A DNA stretch of 64,000 nt from [Flexibacter] sp. ATCC 35103 (GTDB taxonomy: Bacteria > Bacteroidota > Bacteroidia > Flavobacteriales > Flavobacteriaceae). Below the pieces are notes generated by a model, which did no database searches, was not told where the DNA came from, and worked only from the letters and a program-made list of their open reading frames with translations. Positions 8,282-15,594 of this stretch are shown here, piece by piece; position 1 is the stretch's first letter; each line of letters starts with the position of its first letter. The translations under genes were made by a program, and so were the position numbers. The DNA lies in the NCBI RefSeq assembly GCF_001975985.1, contig NZ_MTQF01000005.1, positions 411,261 to 475,260 of the forward strand. The letters run 5' to 3'.

Positions 8282-8647
8282 TTATTTTTTCAAAGCTTCA
8301 TTTACTTCTTTGGCTGTTTTTACCGTTCCGTCTTTGGCAGCTTTAGCAGCATTTTCTACTTTTTCAGCACCCTTTTTAGTCGCATCTTTTACATCTTCAG
8401 CGGCTTTTTTAGTTGCGTCTTTTACGTCCTGAGCAGCATTTTGTGAAGCTTCTTTAGCTTTTGCAGCTGCATCTTCGGCTTTTATAACTGCGCTGTCTTT
8501 TACTTCTTCAATATCAGTTGTCAAAGTATCAACTTTGTTTCCAAGAGTTAATTCGTCTTCTCCCGGTTTTGGCTCTTTCTTTTCGCAAGATTGAACAGCG
8601 AATGCTAATAAAGCCATAACAGCTAAGCTTAAAATTTGTTTTTTCAT
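8282..8647 (-). CDS. Small lipoprotein with LEA-like 11-residue repeats
   Basis: A 121-residue predicted lipoprotein. The signal peptide ends in a lipobox with Cys21 (AVQSC). After an acidic linker, residues of about 45-118 form one long amphipathic helix built from near-11-residue units such as KDATKKAAEDV and KDATKKGAEKV, as in late-embryogenesis-abundant and apolipoprotein-like proteins. A role in envelope stress or desiccation is possible but only inferred. The ATG at 8647 is chosen over an upstream TTG that adds two residues. It is a single gene with its own terminator. Confidence 0.7.
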   Translation of the reverse strand: MKKQILSLAVMALLAFAVQSCEKKEPKPGEDELTLGNKVDTLTTDIEEVKDSAVIKAEDAAAKAKEASQNAAQDVKDATKKAAEDVKDATKKGAEKVENAAKAAKDGTVKTAKEVNEALKK

Positions 8648-8743
8648 GATCAATAATTTTTTTTAGGTTGATAAAATTTAAAGGTTATAAAGCTGAAAAA
8701 TAAAGATACACATTTTTAAATGATTGAGCTCTTTGTAAGATTA

Positions 8744-8763
8744 TCTTTCTGTCGAGAGAAAGA
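8744..8763. other. Short hairpin between two minus-strand genes
   Basis: TCTTTCT and AGAAAGA pair around a six-base loop, without a T-run. It lies in the 261-base spacer between the YceI-like gene and the lipoprotein gene. It may be a 3'-end structure, with low certainty. Confidence 0.3.
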
Positions 8764-8908
8764 CAATTCTCGTGCCAAAAAATGTAATTTTAAAATTAGC
8801 TGTAAACTTTTTTCAGACTTAAAGAAGGTCTGTTAATTCTTCTCGTTTCGCAAGACTTGAAAACGGGAAAATTAAATTTTATAAAAAATTACCGGAGCTT
8901 TTTTGAAC

Positions 8909-9460
8909 TTAGTTTTTGTATAAACTAAAATTAATTACGATTTCATCCTTAACCTTTATCAGGCCGGCCATTTTTACGGGAGCTTCCATTTCAAGATCAG
9001 AGAATTTCAGATTAAGGCTTCCTTCAATTTTATTATTAGTAGTGTATAAAATAAAATCTTTATATTTCAGTGTTTTGTCGGTAATAAAAAAAATGAGATT
9101 GCATTTATAGTTTTTGCCGCTTGGCTTAATATCTGTTATAGAAACAGTACTGTTTGGAAATTTTTTAACCTTCACTGTACCTTGTAAATCTTTTGTCATT
9201 ATTTTGTTGCCACAATCAAAATTAGACATTTTAATCTCGGTGGTAAAAGTGTTTTTTTTAACTGAATTTATGAATATTGTATCTTTTATCAAAAAGGTAT
9301 TAGAGCAATTGTACTTGCCTACAGTTGATATTCCGGTAATTTCTATTTTAATTTTATTTATTACCAAGGTTATATCTTCGGCTAAAAAAATGGGTTTAGC
9401 ACTTCCCAAAAAAAAGAAAATTGCTAAACCCATAATTAAGATTGAAAATCTCGTTTTCAT
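8909..9460 (-). CDS. Diverged YceI-like exported protein
   Basis: A 183-residue exported protein, third gene of a minus-strand operon. After a signal segment (about 5-22) the body has YceI-like features: an opening EITGISTVGKYNC where classical members have GTSTLHDW, then MSNFDCGNKIMTKDLQGTVK, as in the middle of YceI proteins. YceI proteins are periplasmic lipocalin-like barrels that bind isoprenoid or other long-chain molecules. The family assignment is moderate because similarity is low. It starts five bases after the barrel gene's stop, so it is co-transcribed. Confidence 0.55.
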   Translation of the reverse strand: MKTRFSILIMGLAIFFFLGSAKPIFLAEDITLVINKIKIEITGISTVGKYNCSNTFLIKDTIFINSVKKNTFTTEIKMSNFDCGNKIMTKDLQGTVKVKKFPNSTVSITDIKPSGKNYKCNLIFFITDKTLKYKDFILYTTNNKIEGSLNLKFSDLEMEAPVKMAGLIKVKDEIVINFSLYKN

Positions 9461-9465
9461 TTTTT

Positions 9466-10845
9466 TTAGAATGAAATTGTTGCTTCAAACATTAGTCCTT
9501 CAAATTTTCCTCCATATAAATCATTAGGCATTAATACGCCGCCTACATTGCCAAATTGTTGGTAGTTTTTGTAGTTTTGTTGTATGTATGAAAGTTTTGC
9601 GAGGATATTTTTAGTCATGAACCAACCTGCAGCAGCTTCAAACCTATTTACCTGAACAGCTTCGGCATCAGAATTTTTTAGTTTACCATCTACTAAGTTG
9701 TATTTAGCGCCTACATATAAGTTTTCATGACTTCCAAAACGATATACTAAATCTCCCACGTATTGATTAATGTTACGTGTATCATCTGTTCCTTTGTAAT
9801 CACCTCCTGAAGCAAATTCTAAAGTACCAAAGAATTCAAAGCCTTTATATTTTACAAAAGGATTGACCATGTAAGAAGTCGCCCAGTTTCCAAATCCCGG
9901 ATTAAATCTACCGGTATCTTTATTACTTTCAGAGTCTAAAATATTTGTACTTGGGTAACCAATTGTTCCTGCGTGTGTCATCACACTATAGAAACGGCTT
10001 CCAGCTCTGTCAGAAGAATATAAGTTTCCACTAGAATTTGCTGTATGATAATAAGATCCGGTTAATCTGATTCTTAAATCGCTGTCAATTTGTTTGTCCC
10101 AACCTAATTTAGCTAATATTGTTGGGCTAATAGTTGTATTTTGATCTGGAGTAATTGCCGTAACAGGTCCCGGAATAACTTCTTGTACATTTTGATTTAA
10201 TTTAGAGTTTGTTACCCCAATCATGCTTACAAAACCGCTTCTGTTATAGTATACTTCGGCTCCCATTTCGGTAGTAAAAGCATCCATAATATTGTTTCCA
10301 ATAAAAGGGTTCGTGATGGTATAAGCGTTGTTACTTCTTCTAAAATGCGCATCACCATAATTGTTCTCCATTTGACCTATCTTGATGGTAGTGTATTTCA
10401 TAACATCTTCAAGAAAACCTTTTTTAATAAAATCTAATTTGTCAATTTGCAAGTACCCACCTTGTACCCAGGTTTCATGATGGTGTCTTGAAGCAAGATA
10501 AATGTCTAAGTTTACGCGTACACCATCTGCTAATTGTGCTCCTATTGTCATATTAGCATTAGGTAAATTAAAGTCATTAGTTAGATTGTTTAATCTGTAA
10601 CCAGCGTTTGCACCGGTTAAATCTCTCTGATCATTGAAGGAGTTGATTGCCTGAAATTGTAGTGCAAATGCACCACCCAGGTCGACACTAATACCTTTAT
10701 AAGCAGTGGTATCTTTTCTAACATCAAATACATTAATGGCTCTTTGATCGCGGGGAACCTGGTTCTGGATGTGTCCAAAGCTAAGTTGTGCATTAGCAGC
10801 AAATGTGCTTGTTAATGCTATAAATAACAGATAGATTTTTTTCAT
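9466..10845 (-). CDS. Outer-membrane beta-barrel protein (porin-like)
   Basis: A 459-residue protein with a clear signal peptide (about 1-19, ending in FAANAQ). Alternating hydrophobic strands rich in Tyr, Phe and Gly follow, and the last residues are MFEATISF, a typical barrel-closing strand with terminal Phe. Features such as IDKLDFIKKGFLEDV and TTIKIGQMENNYGDAHFRR suggest a 16- or 18-strand porin-like barrel. The substrate is unknown. It sits five bases from the YceI gene upstream and five from the YceI-like gene downstream, so it probably transports or exposes something those periplasmic proteins bind. Confidence 0.7.
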   Translation of the reverse strand: MKKIYLLFIALTSTFAANAQLSFGHIQNQVPRDQRAINVFDVRKDTTAYKGISVDLGGAFALQFQAINSFNDQRDLTGANAGYRLNNLTNDFNLPNANMTIGAQLADGVRVNLDIYLASRHHHETWVQGGYLQIDKLDFIKKGFLEDVMKYTTIKIGQMENNYGDAHFRRSNNAYTITNPFIGNNIMDAFTTEMGAEVYYNRSGFVSMIGVTNSKLNQNVQEVIPGPVTAITPDQNTTISPTILAKLGWDKQIDSDLRIRLTGSYYHTANSSGNLYSSDRAGSRFYSVMTHAGTIGYPSTNILDSESNKDTGRFNPGFGNWATSYMVNPFVKYKGFEFFGTLEFASGGDYKGTDDTRNINQYVGDLVYRFGSHENLYVGAKYNLVDGKLKNSDAEAVQVNRFEAAAGWFMTKNILAKLSYIQQNYKNYQQFGNVGGVLMPNDLYGGKFEGLMFEATISF

Positions 10846-10850
10846 GGCGT

Positions 10851-11420
10851 TTATAAATTAAAGTTTAAATTAAATTTCAGGGTTAAATCTTGTCCGGTTT
10901 TAATAGTTCCTAGCATGGCAGTTGGAGATTTCATCCCAAAATCTGTAAAAGTGATTTTGTTTGATCCCTGCACGTTTAGTCCGTCTTTGGTAACCGTTGT
11001 TTTTACAGTAGTTTTAAGTACTTTGCTAACTCCGGCAATAGTATAAGTACCGGTTAATTCCCAAGTGGTTTCATTTACTTTTTCGGCAGATTTAAGAACA
11101 TATTTGATGTTTTTGTTTTTATCAGTTTTTAAGGTTTCATAAGCCACTTTATCCATGCTTTTTTTCTCACTTTTAATACTTTCTGCTAAAAGGTTTATGG
11201 ATAAAGACTCTATAGCAGTTAGTTTAGAATTGGCAATTGTCAGGTTTGCGTTTCCGGTTCCGGAACTTGATTTCATTTCCCAGTCATGTAAGGTAGATGT
11301 GCCTGAAACCGAAAATGTGGATTGACCTTCGAGAGTATAATTTTTTTGCGCAGTTGCAAATGAGGTTATTCCTAAAAAAGTAATAACTAAGGCTAATAAT
11401 TTTATGCTTGTTGCTTTCAT
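10851..11420 (-). CDS. YceI family protein (first gene of operon)
   Basis: A periplasmic lipocalin-like barrel (189 residues) with a signal peptide (about 1-24). The family hallmark GTSTLHDWEMKS is at about residues 41-52, and ITFTDFGMKSPTAMLGT is near the end. YceI proteins bind polyisoprenoids or similar lipids. It is 66-base-for-66-base like the protein at 11675-12265 in layout and clearly a paralogue. It leads the operon with the porin-like barrel and the YceI-like gene. A -7 box at 11495-11502 and a palindromic site at 11525-11538 lie upstream. Confidence 0.88.
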   Translation of the reverse strand: MKATSIKLLALVITFLGITSFATAQKNYTLEGQSTFSVSGTSTLHDWEMKSSSGTGNANLTIANSKLTAIESLSINLLAESIKSEKKSMDKVAYETLKTDKNKNIKYVLKSAEKVNETTWELTGTYTIAGVSKVLKTTVKTTVTKDGLNVQGSNKITFTDFGMKSPTAMLGTIKTGQDLTLKFNLNFNL

Positions 11421-11494
11421 AATTCTATTTATTTGAGATGTTAAGTTCCTGAAGTCAATTTTATTTTTAGTACTAATATGTCTTTAACTTGTAT

Positions 11495-11502
11495 CAAATA
11501 TA
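11495..11502 (-). promoter_or_regulatory. -7 box TATATTTG of the YceI operon
   Basis: A perfect TAnnTTTG box on the minus strand, about 75 bases before the ATG. The following bases (ATTTGATnnAAG) are shared with the other YceI promoter at 12357-12364. Confidence 0.7.
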
Positions 11503-11524
11503 TGGGGATCATTAACGAATTATT

Positions 11525-11538
11525 ATGATAAAAGTCAT
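11525..11538. promoter_or_regulatory. Crp/Fnr-like operator, YceI operon
   Basis: The palindrome ATGATAAAAGTCAT is centred 33 bases upstream of the -7 box centre, about position -40. This is where a class II Crp/Fnr activator binds. The same site at the same spacing precedes the second YceI gene. The regulator itself is inferred. Confidence 0.6.
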
Positions 11539-11604
11539 TGTTAAAATTTTATTAAATTCGTAATTAATAACTATAACGTTTTCATTTCTATTAAAATGGT
11601 CAAC

Positions 11605-11649
11605 AAAAAAAAGCAGCTATTTTGATTTTTGTCAAATAGCTGCTTTTTT
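11605..11649 (-). terminator. Terminator of the second YceI gene
   Basis: A 16-base stem (AAAAAAGCAGCTATTT with its complement) around an 11-base loop, with T-runs on both sides. It lies 26 bases past the stop at 11675. Confidence 0.88.
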
Positions 11650-11674
11650 AAATTTACTGTTTTAATTACAAGGA

Positions 11675-12265
11675 TCAATTTTGTGTTAAAGATCCTCTCA
11701 TGTTTAATTCACTTAAAGTAATATTAAAAATCATAGTTAAGTCTTTTCCTGCTCTAACAACACCAAGAGCTGCTGTTGGAGGTGACATGCCAAAATCTGC
11801 AAAAGTTATTTGGTTAGATCCCCTTAAAGTAAAGTTCCCGTTACTTGCCGTCACATTTACCACAGTTCTGTAATCTTTACTTGTTCCTGCAATGGTATAA
11901 GTTCCAATTAAATTCCAGGTAGTTTCGTTTACTTTATTTGCAGATTTTAAAACGTACTTAATATTTTTGTGTGTTTTTGTATCCAGTGTTTCATAAGCAA
12001 CATCATCCATGCTTGTTTTACTGCTTTTTATGCTTTCTGCTAATAATGTAACAGCTAAGTTGTTTATATCGGTTAGTTTAGAATCTATAACAGTTAAATT
12101 GGCTGTCACATTTCCTTCTGTAGATTTCATTACCCAATCATGCACATTTGACGTTCCGGCAACCTCAAAACTTGATCTTGCCACAGTATAGTTTCTTTGT
12201 GCATTTGTCTGAAATGACAATGTTGTAAAAAGCACTGTCAATAAAATTGATTTAATTGTTTTCAT
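11675..12265 (-). CDS. YceI family protein, monocistronic paralogue
   Basis: A 196-residue periplasmic lipocalin-like protein with a signal peptide (about 1-22). GTSNVHDWVMKSTEG takes the place of GTSTLHDW, and ITFADFGMSPPTAALG is near the end. It is a close paralogue of the YceI protein encoded by the next gene. It has its own terminator and its own promoter, yet that promoter carries the same palindrome and spacing as the other, so the two are probably co-regulated. The ligand is not known; family members bind isoprenoids. Confidence 0.88.
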   Translation of the reverse strand: MKTIKSILLTVLFTTLSFQTNAQRNYTVARSSFEVAGTSNVHDWVMKSTEGNVTANLTVIDSKLTDINNLAVTLLAESIKSSKTSMDDVAYETLDTKTHKNIKYVLKSANKVNETTWNLIGTYTIAGTSKDYRTVVNVTASNGNFTLRGSNQITFADFGMSPPTAALGVVRAGKDLTMIFNITLSELNMRGSLTQN

Positions 12266-12356
12266 TTTGATGGTATTTATTTGTTTTGGAATAAGGAAAA
12301 CTATAATTCAATCAAGCTTTTGTTAGAATTAAAAGGCTTTCTTTATTTTCTTAGAT

Positions 12357-12364
12357 CAAATTTA
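12357..12364 (-). promoter_or_regulatory. -7 box TAAATTTG of the second YceI gene
   Basis: A perfect -7 consensus on the minus strand, about 92 bases before the ATG at 12265. Confidence 0.7.
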
Positions 12365-12386
12365 TTGCGAACACATAAAACAGAGA

Positions 12387-12400
12387 ATGATAAAAATCAT
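12387..12400. promoter_or_regulatory. Crp/Fnr-like operator, second YceI gene
   Basis: ATGATAAAAATCAT is a perfect palindrome centred 33 bases upstream of the -7 box centre, exactly as at 11525-11538. Flanking bases (TTATTAAAT and TAATTATTA further upstream) are also alike in the two promoters. Confidence 0.6.
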
Positions 12401-12550
12401 GGTTTGAAAATTATTAAATACCTATAATTATTAGAATGATTTTTTTCAGGACATATTCTTAAGGAAAATTGTTTGGCAGTAAAATAGAAAACGAGTATTT
12501 ATAGGTGTTAAGCCACAATATATCGAAGAAAGTTTTAAGAAAAAAAGTAG

Positions 12551-12558
12551 TAACTTTG
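12551..12558 (+). promoter_or_regulatory. -7 box TAACTTTG of the rlmN promoter
   Basis: A perfect TAnnTTTG box ends only four bases before the rlmN ATG. The transcript should begin at or within a few bases of the start codon, giving a leaderless or nearly leaderless mRNA. Confidence 0.65.
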
Positions 12559-12562
12559 CACC

Positions 12563-13606
12563 ATGCAAATTGAGAAAAAAGATATACGAGCCCTATCAAA
12601 AGACCAGTTGCGCGATTTTTTTGTTGCTAATAATGACAAAGCTTTTCGTGGAAATCAAGTCTATGAATGGTTATGGAGCAAAGGAGCACATAGCTTTGAT
12701 GATATGACGAATGTTGCCAAAACAACTCGTTCTATGCTCGAAGACAATTTTGTTATCAATCATATTAAGGTTGATACCATGCAGCGCAGTAGTGACGGAA
12801 CAGTAAAAAATGCAGTTCGTTTACATGATGGTTTAGTAGTAGAGTCAGTTTTAATTCCCACAGATACCAGAACAACAGCTTGTGTTTCAAGTCAGGTAGG
12901 TTGTAGTTTAGACTGTAATTTTTGTGCTACATCACGTTTAAAAAGAATGCGAAATCTGGAACCGGGAGAAATCTACGATCAGGTTATTGCAATTGATAAA
13001 GAAAGTCGTTTGTATCACAATCATCCGCTTTCGAACATTGTTTTTATGGGAATGGGAGAACCTTTGATGAATTATAATAACGTCATTAAAGCTATTGATA
13101 TGATTACATCACCCGAAGGTTTGGGAATGTCACCAAAACGCATTATGGTTTCGACTTCAGGAATCCCGAAAATGATTAAAAAAATGGCTGATGATGATGT
13201 AAAATTCAAATTGGCGGTTTCTTTACATTCGGCTATTGATGAAATCCGAGCTCGAATTATGCCTTTTAGTAAAAACTTTCCATTAGCAGATTTAAGAGAA
13301 TCATTAGAATACTGGTACAGGAAAACAAAAAATAAGATTTCATACGAATATGTGGTCTGGAAAGGCATCAATGATGATAAAGCTTCGATTGATGCATTGG
13401 TTAAATTCTGTAAATACGTGCCTTGTAAAGTAAATCTAATTGAGTATAACCCAATTGATGACGGAGAATTCCAGCAAGCTTCAGAAGAATCTATTATGGC
13501 TTATATAAAAGCGCTGGAAAATATTGGAGTAGTAGTTAAAGTACGTCGCAGCCGCGGAAAAGATATTGATGCTGCCTGCGGACAATTGGCCAATAAAGAA
13601 GGATAG
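12563..13606 (+). CDS. rlmN: Dual-specificity RNA methyltransferase RlmN
   Basis: This radical SAM enzyme methylates C2 of A2503 in 23S rRNA and A37 in some tRNAs. At 347 residues it has the family length. The [4Fe-4S] ligands are C114, C118 and C121 in CSLDCNFCATS. The two catalytic cysteines are C107 and C339 (AACGQL), with the same spacing as Cys118/Cys355 in the E. coli enzyme. The GMGEP motif and an HSAI region follow the expected order. It acts in the cytoplasm. It is a single gene with a promoter almost touching the ATG and a strong terminator after a repeat-bearing spacer. Confidence 0.95.
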   Translation: MQIEKKDIRALSKDQLRDFFVANNDKAFRGNQVYEWLWSKGAHSFDDMTNVAKTTRSMLEDNFVINHIKVDTMQRSSDGTVKNAVRLHDGLVVESVLIPTDTRTTACVSSQVGCSLDCNFCATSRLKRMRNLEPGEIYDQVIAIDKESRLYHNHPLSNIVFMGMGEPLMNYNNVIKAIDMITSPEGLGMSPKRIMVSTSGIPKMIKKMADDDVKFKLAVSLHSAIDEIRARIMPFSKNFPLADLRESLEYWYRKTKNKISYEYVVWKGINDDKASIDALVKFCKYVPCKVNLIEYNPIDDGEFQQASEESIMAYIKALENIGVVVKVRRSRGKDIDAACGQLANKEG

Positions 13607-13705
13607 GTAATTAGAAGTATTTGTCTGGCAAGATTTAATCTCTCCGGGATATATTCCGTTAGTAATTAAATATTGGTAGAAAAAAATACTCATACAGAAA
13701 GAGAA

Positions 13706-13725
13706 TATGTCCCGTAGGGACTACA
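13706..13725. repeat. GTCCCGTAGGGAC palindromic repeat
   Basis: GTCCC-GTA-GGGAC within ATATGTCCCGTAGGGACTAC. From memory this is a widespread intergenic repeat in Flavobacterium; no second copy is seen in this window. Confidence 0.45.
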
Positions 13726-13746
13726 TGTTATAGTATCAAATAAACG

Positions 13747-13791
13747 AAAAGCATTAAAAACGAGAGTTGATCTTGTTCTTAATGCTTTTTT
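13747..13791 (+). terminator. Terminator after rlmN
   Basis: A long hairpin: AAAAGCATTAA pairs with TTAATGCTTTT, extended inward by AACGAGA and TCTTGTT, and followed by T residues. Confidence 0.85.
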
Positions 13792-13973
13792 GGGCAAAAA
13801 GGATTCTTATTTTTCAACTTAATTTATAATTAAATTGTTTTCCTGATTTTGCTTTAAGTATTGTATTCAAATTAGTCTTTAAACAGAGAATGTTTTAAAC
13901 GTTATTTCTTAATTATTACATAAATTATTGATATACTAATGTAAAATACACAACGTTTTTTTATTTAAAATAG

Positions 13974-13981
13974 TATATTTG
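13974..13981 (+). promoter_or_regulatory. -7 box TATATTTG of the prenyl synthase gene
   Basis: A perfect -7 consensus ending eight bases before the ATG at 13990, again implying a very short leader. Confidence 0.65.
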
Positions 13982-13989
13982 GGATCGAA

Positions 13990-14967
13990 ATGAATATTAC
14001 TTCTCAAATAAAACAGCCCATCTTTAACGAGATGGAACTTTTTGAAAAAAAGTTCCATGAATCGATGACCTCAAAGGTTGCATTGCTTAACCGTATTACC
14101 TATTATATTGTAAACCGAAAAGGAAAACAAATGCGGCCGATGTTTGTTTTTTTAACGGCTAAAATGGTTTCTGCAGGAACTGTAAACGAAAGAACATACC
14201 GTGGAGCTTCTGTAATTGAGCTAATACATACTGCAACTTTAGTACATGATGATGTGGTCGATGATAGTAATCGCCGCAGAGGATTTTTCTCGATCAATGC
14301 ACTCTGGAAAAATAAAATTGCCGTTTTAGTGGGAGATTATTTATTGTCTAAAGGATTATTGCTTTCTATAGATAATGGTGATTTTGATTTGCTCAGAATC
14401 ATTTCAGTTGCAGTTCGTGAAATGAGTGAAGGCGAATTGCTACAAATCGAAAAAGCAAGAAGGCTTGATATTACCGAAGATGTTTATTATGAAATCATCC
14501 GAAAGAAAACAGCAACACTTATTGCTGCTTGTTGTGCTCTTGGCGCAAAATCTGTAATTGAGGATGATATTCAGGTAGAAAATATGAGAAAGTTTGGAGA
14601 ACTTATCGGAATGGCTTTTCAAATTAAAGACGATTTATTCGATTATAGTGAAGAAGCTATTGGCAAACCAACCGGAATCGATATTAAGGAACAAAAAATG
14701 ACTTTGCCTTTAATTCATGTTTTAAATACTTGTACTCCACAAGAAAAAAAGTGGCTGATAAACTCCATCAAAAACCACAATAAAGACAAAAAGCGTGTCA
14801 AAGAAGTAATTGCCTTTGTCAAAAATAATAATGGTTTGACTTACGCCGAAAATAAAATGGTGCAATTTCAACAGGAAGCACTTTCATTATTGGAAATCTT
14901 CCCTGATTCTGAATTTAAAGCAGCATTAACTTTAATGGTAAACTACGTGATCGAGAGAAAAAAATAA
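13990..14967 (+). CDS. Polyprenyl diphosphate synthase (long-chain trans type)
   Basis: A cytoplasmic all-alpha prenyltransferase that adds isopentenyl units to make a long trans-polyprenyl diphosphate, most likely the menaquinone side chain. At 325 residues the length is typical. The first aspartate-rich motif is DDVVDD (87-92) and the second is DDLFD (214-218). Small residues (Ala82, Thr83) lie four to five positions before the first motif, as in long-chain enzymes. The exact chain length cannot be read from the sequence. The gene has its own promoter and ends 60 bases before lemA. Confidence 0.88.
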   Translation: MNITSQIKQPIFNEMELFEKKFHESMTSKVALLNRITYYIVNRKGKQMRPMFVFLTAKMVSAGTVNERTYRGASVIELIHTATLVHDDVVDDSNRRRGFFSINALWKNKIAVLVGDYLLSKGLLLSIDNGDFDLLRIISVAVREMSEGELLQIEKARRLDITEDVYYEIIRKKTATLIAACCALGAKSVIEDDIQVENMRKFGELIGMAFQIKDDLFDYSEEAIGKPTGIDIKEQKMTLPLIHVLNTCTPQEKKWLINSIKNHNKDKKRVKEVIAFVKNNNGLTYAENKMVQFQQEALSLLEIFPDSEFKAALTLMVNYVIERKK

Positions 14968-15027
14968 TCTCACCATCAATTCTTAATATTTTTATTGTTA
15001 AATTGGACTTTAATTTAATAATGAAAT

Positions 15028-15582
15028 ATGATTATTTTACTTATAATACTTGCCGTAGTTGTAGTTCTGGGTATTTATCTTATAATACTTTATAACAGTT
15101 TTGTATCTAAACGCAATATGCTTGAAGAAGCTTTAAGCGGAATTGATGTTATCCTAAAAAAACGATTTGATTTAATTCCGAATCTCGTAGAAACCGTAAA
15201 AGGATATTTAACTCATGAAAAAGAAACCCTCGCCAATATTGTAAATCTTCGTAATCAGGCTTTAAGTGCACCAGGTGCTGACGAAAAATTACAACTTGAT
15301 AAAAAAATAGGTAATGCAGTAGGAACTATTTTTGCATTGGCAGAAAATTATCCTGATCTAAAAGCGAATACCAATTTTTTAAGTCTGCAGGAAGAATTAA
15401 CCGAAATCGAAACTGAAATCGAACGATCAAAACGATATTATAATGCAACTGTCAGGGATTACAACATAGCTGTAGAATCTTTTCCGGGTAATCTGGTGGC
15501 TAATTCATTTGGTTTTCCAAAGAAAAACTTCCTCGAATTAGAAGATGAAAAACAGAGAGAAACTCCTAAAGTTCAGTTTTAA
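15028..15582 (+). CDS. lemA: LemA family protein
   Basis: A 184-residue membrane-anchored protein with one N-terminal helix (about 2-22) and a long helical-bundle body. The LemA pattern VSKRNMLEEALSGIDVILKKRFDLIPNLVETVKGY is plain. The role of the family is not settled; it is often paired with membrane proteins of the TPM or DUF2207 type, and here it directly precedes a DUF2207 gene. The two genes are a few bases apart and so are probably co-transcribed. Confidence 0.9.
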   Translation: MIILLIILAVVVVLGIYLIILYNSFVSKRNMLEEALSGIDVILKKRFDLIPNLVETVKGYLTHEKETLANIVNLRNQALSAPGADEKLQLDKKIGNAVGTIFALAENYPDLKANTNFLSLQEELTEIETEIERSKRYYNATVRDYNIAVESFPGNLVANSFGFPKKNFLELEDEKQRETPKVQF

Positions 15583-15594
15583 TTGTATTGTAAT

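Larger units (their letters stand above)
13607..13989. other. Intergenic spacer with repeat, terminator and promoter
   Basis: No gene is visible. It holds a small palindromic repeat (13706-13725), the rlmN terminator (13747-13791) and the promoter of the prenyl synthase gene (-7 box 13974-13981). Confidence 0.6.
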
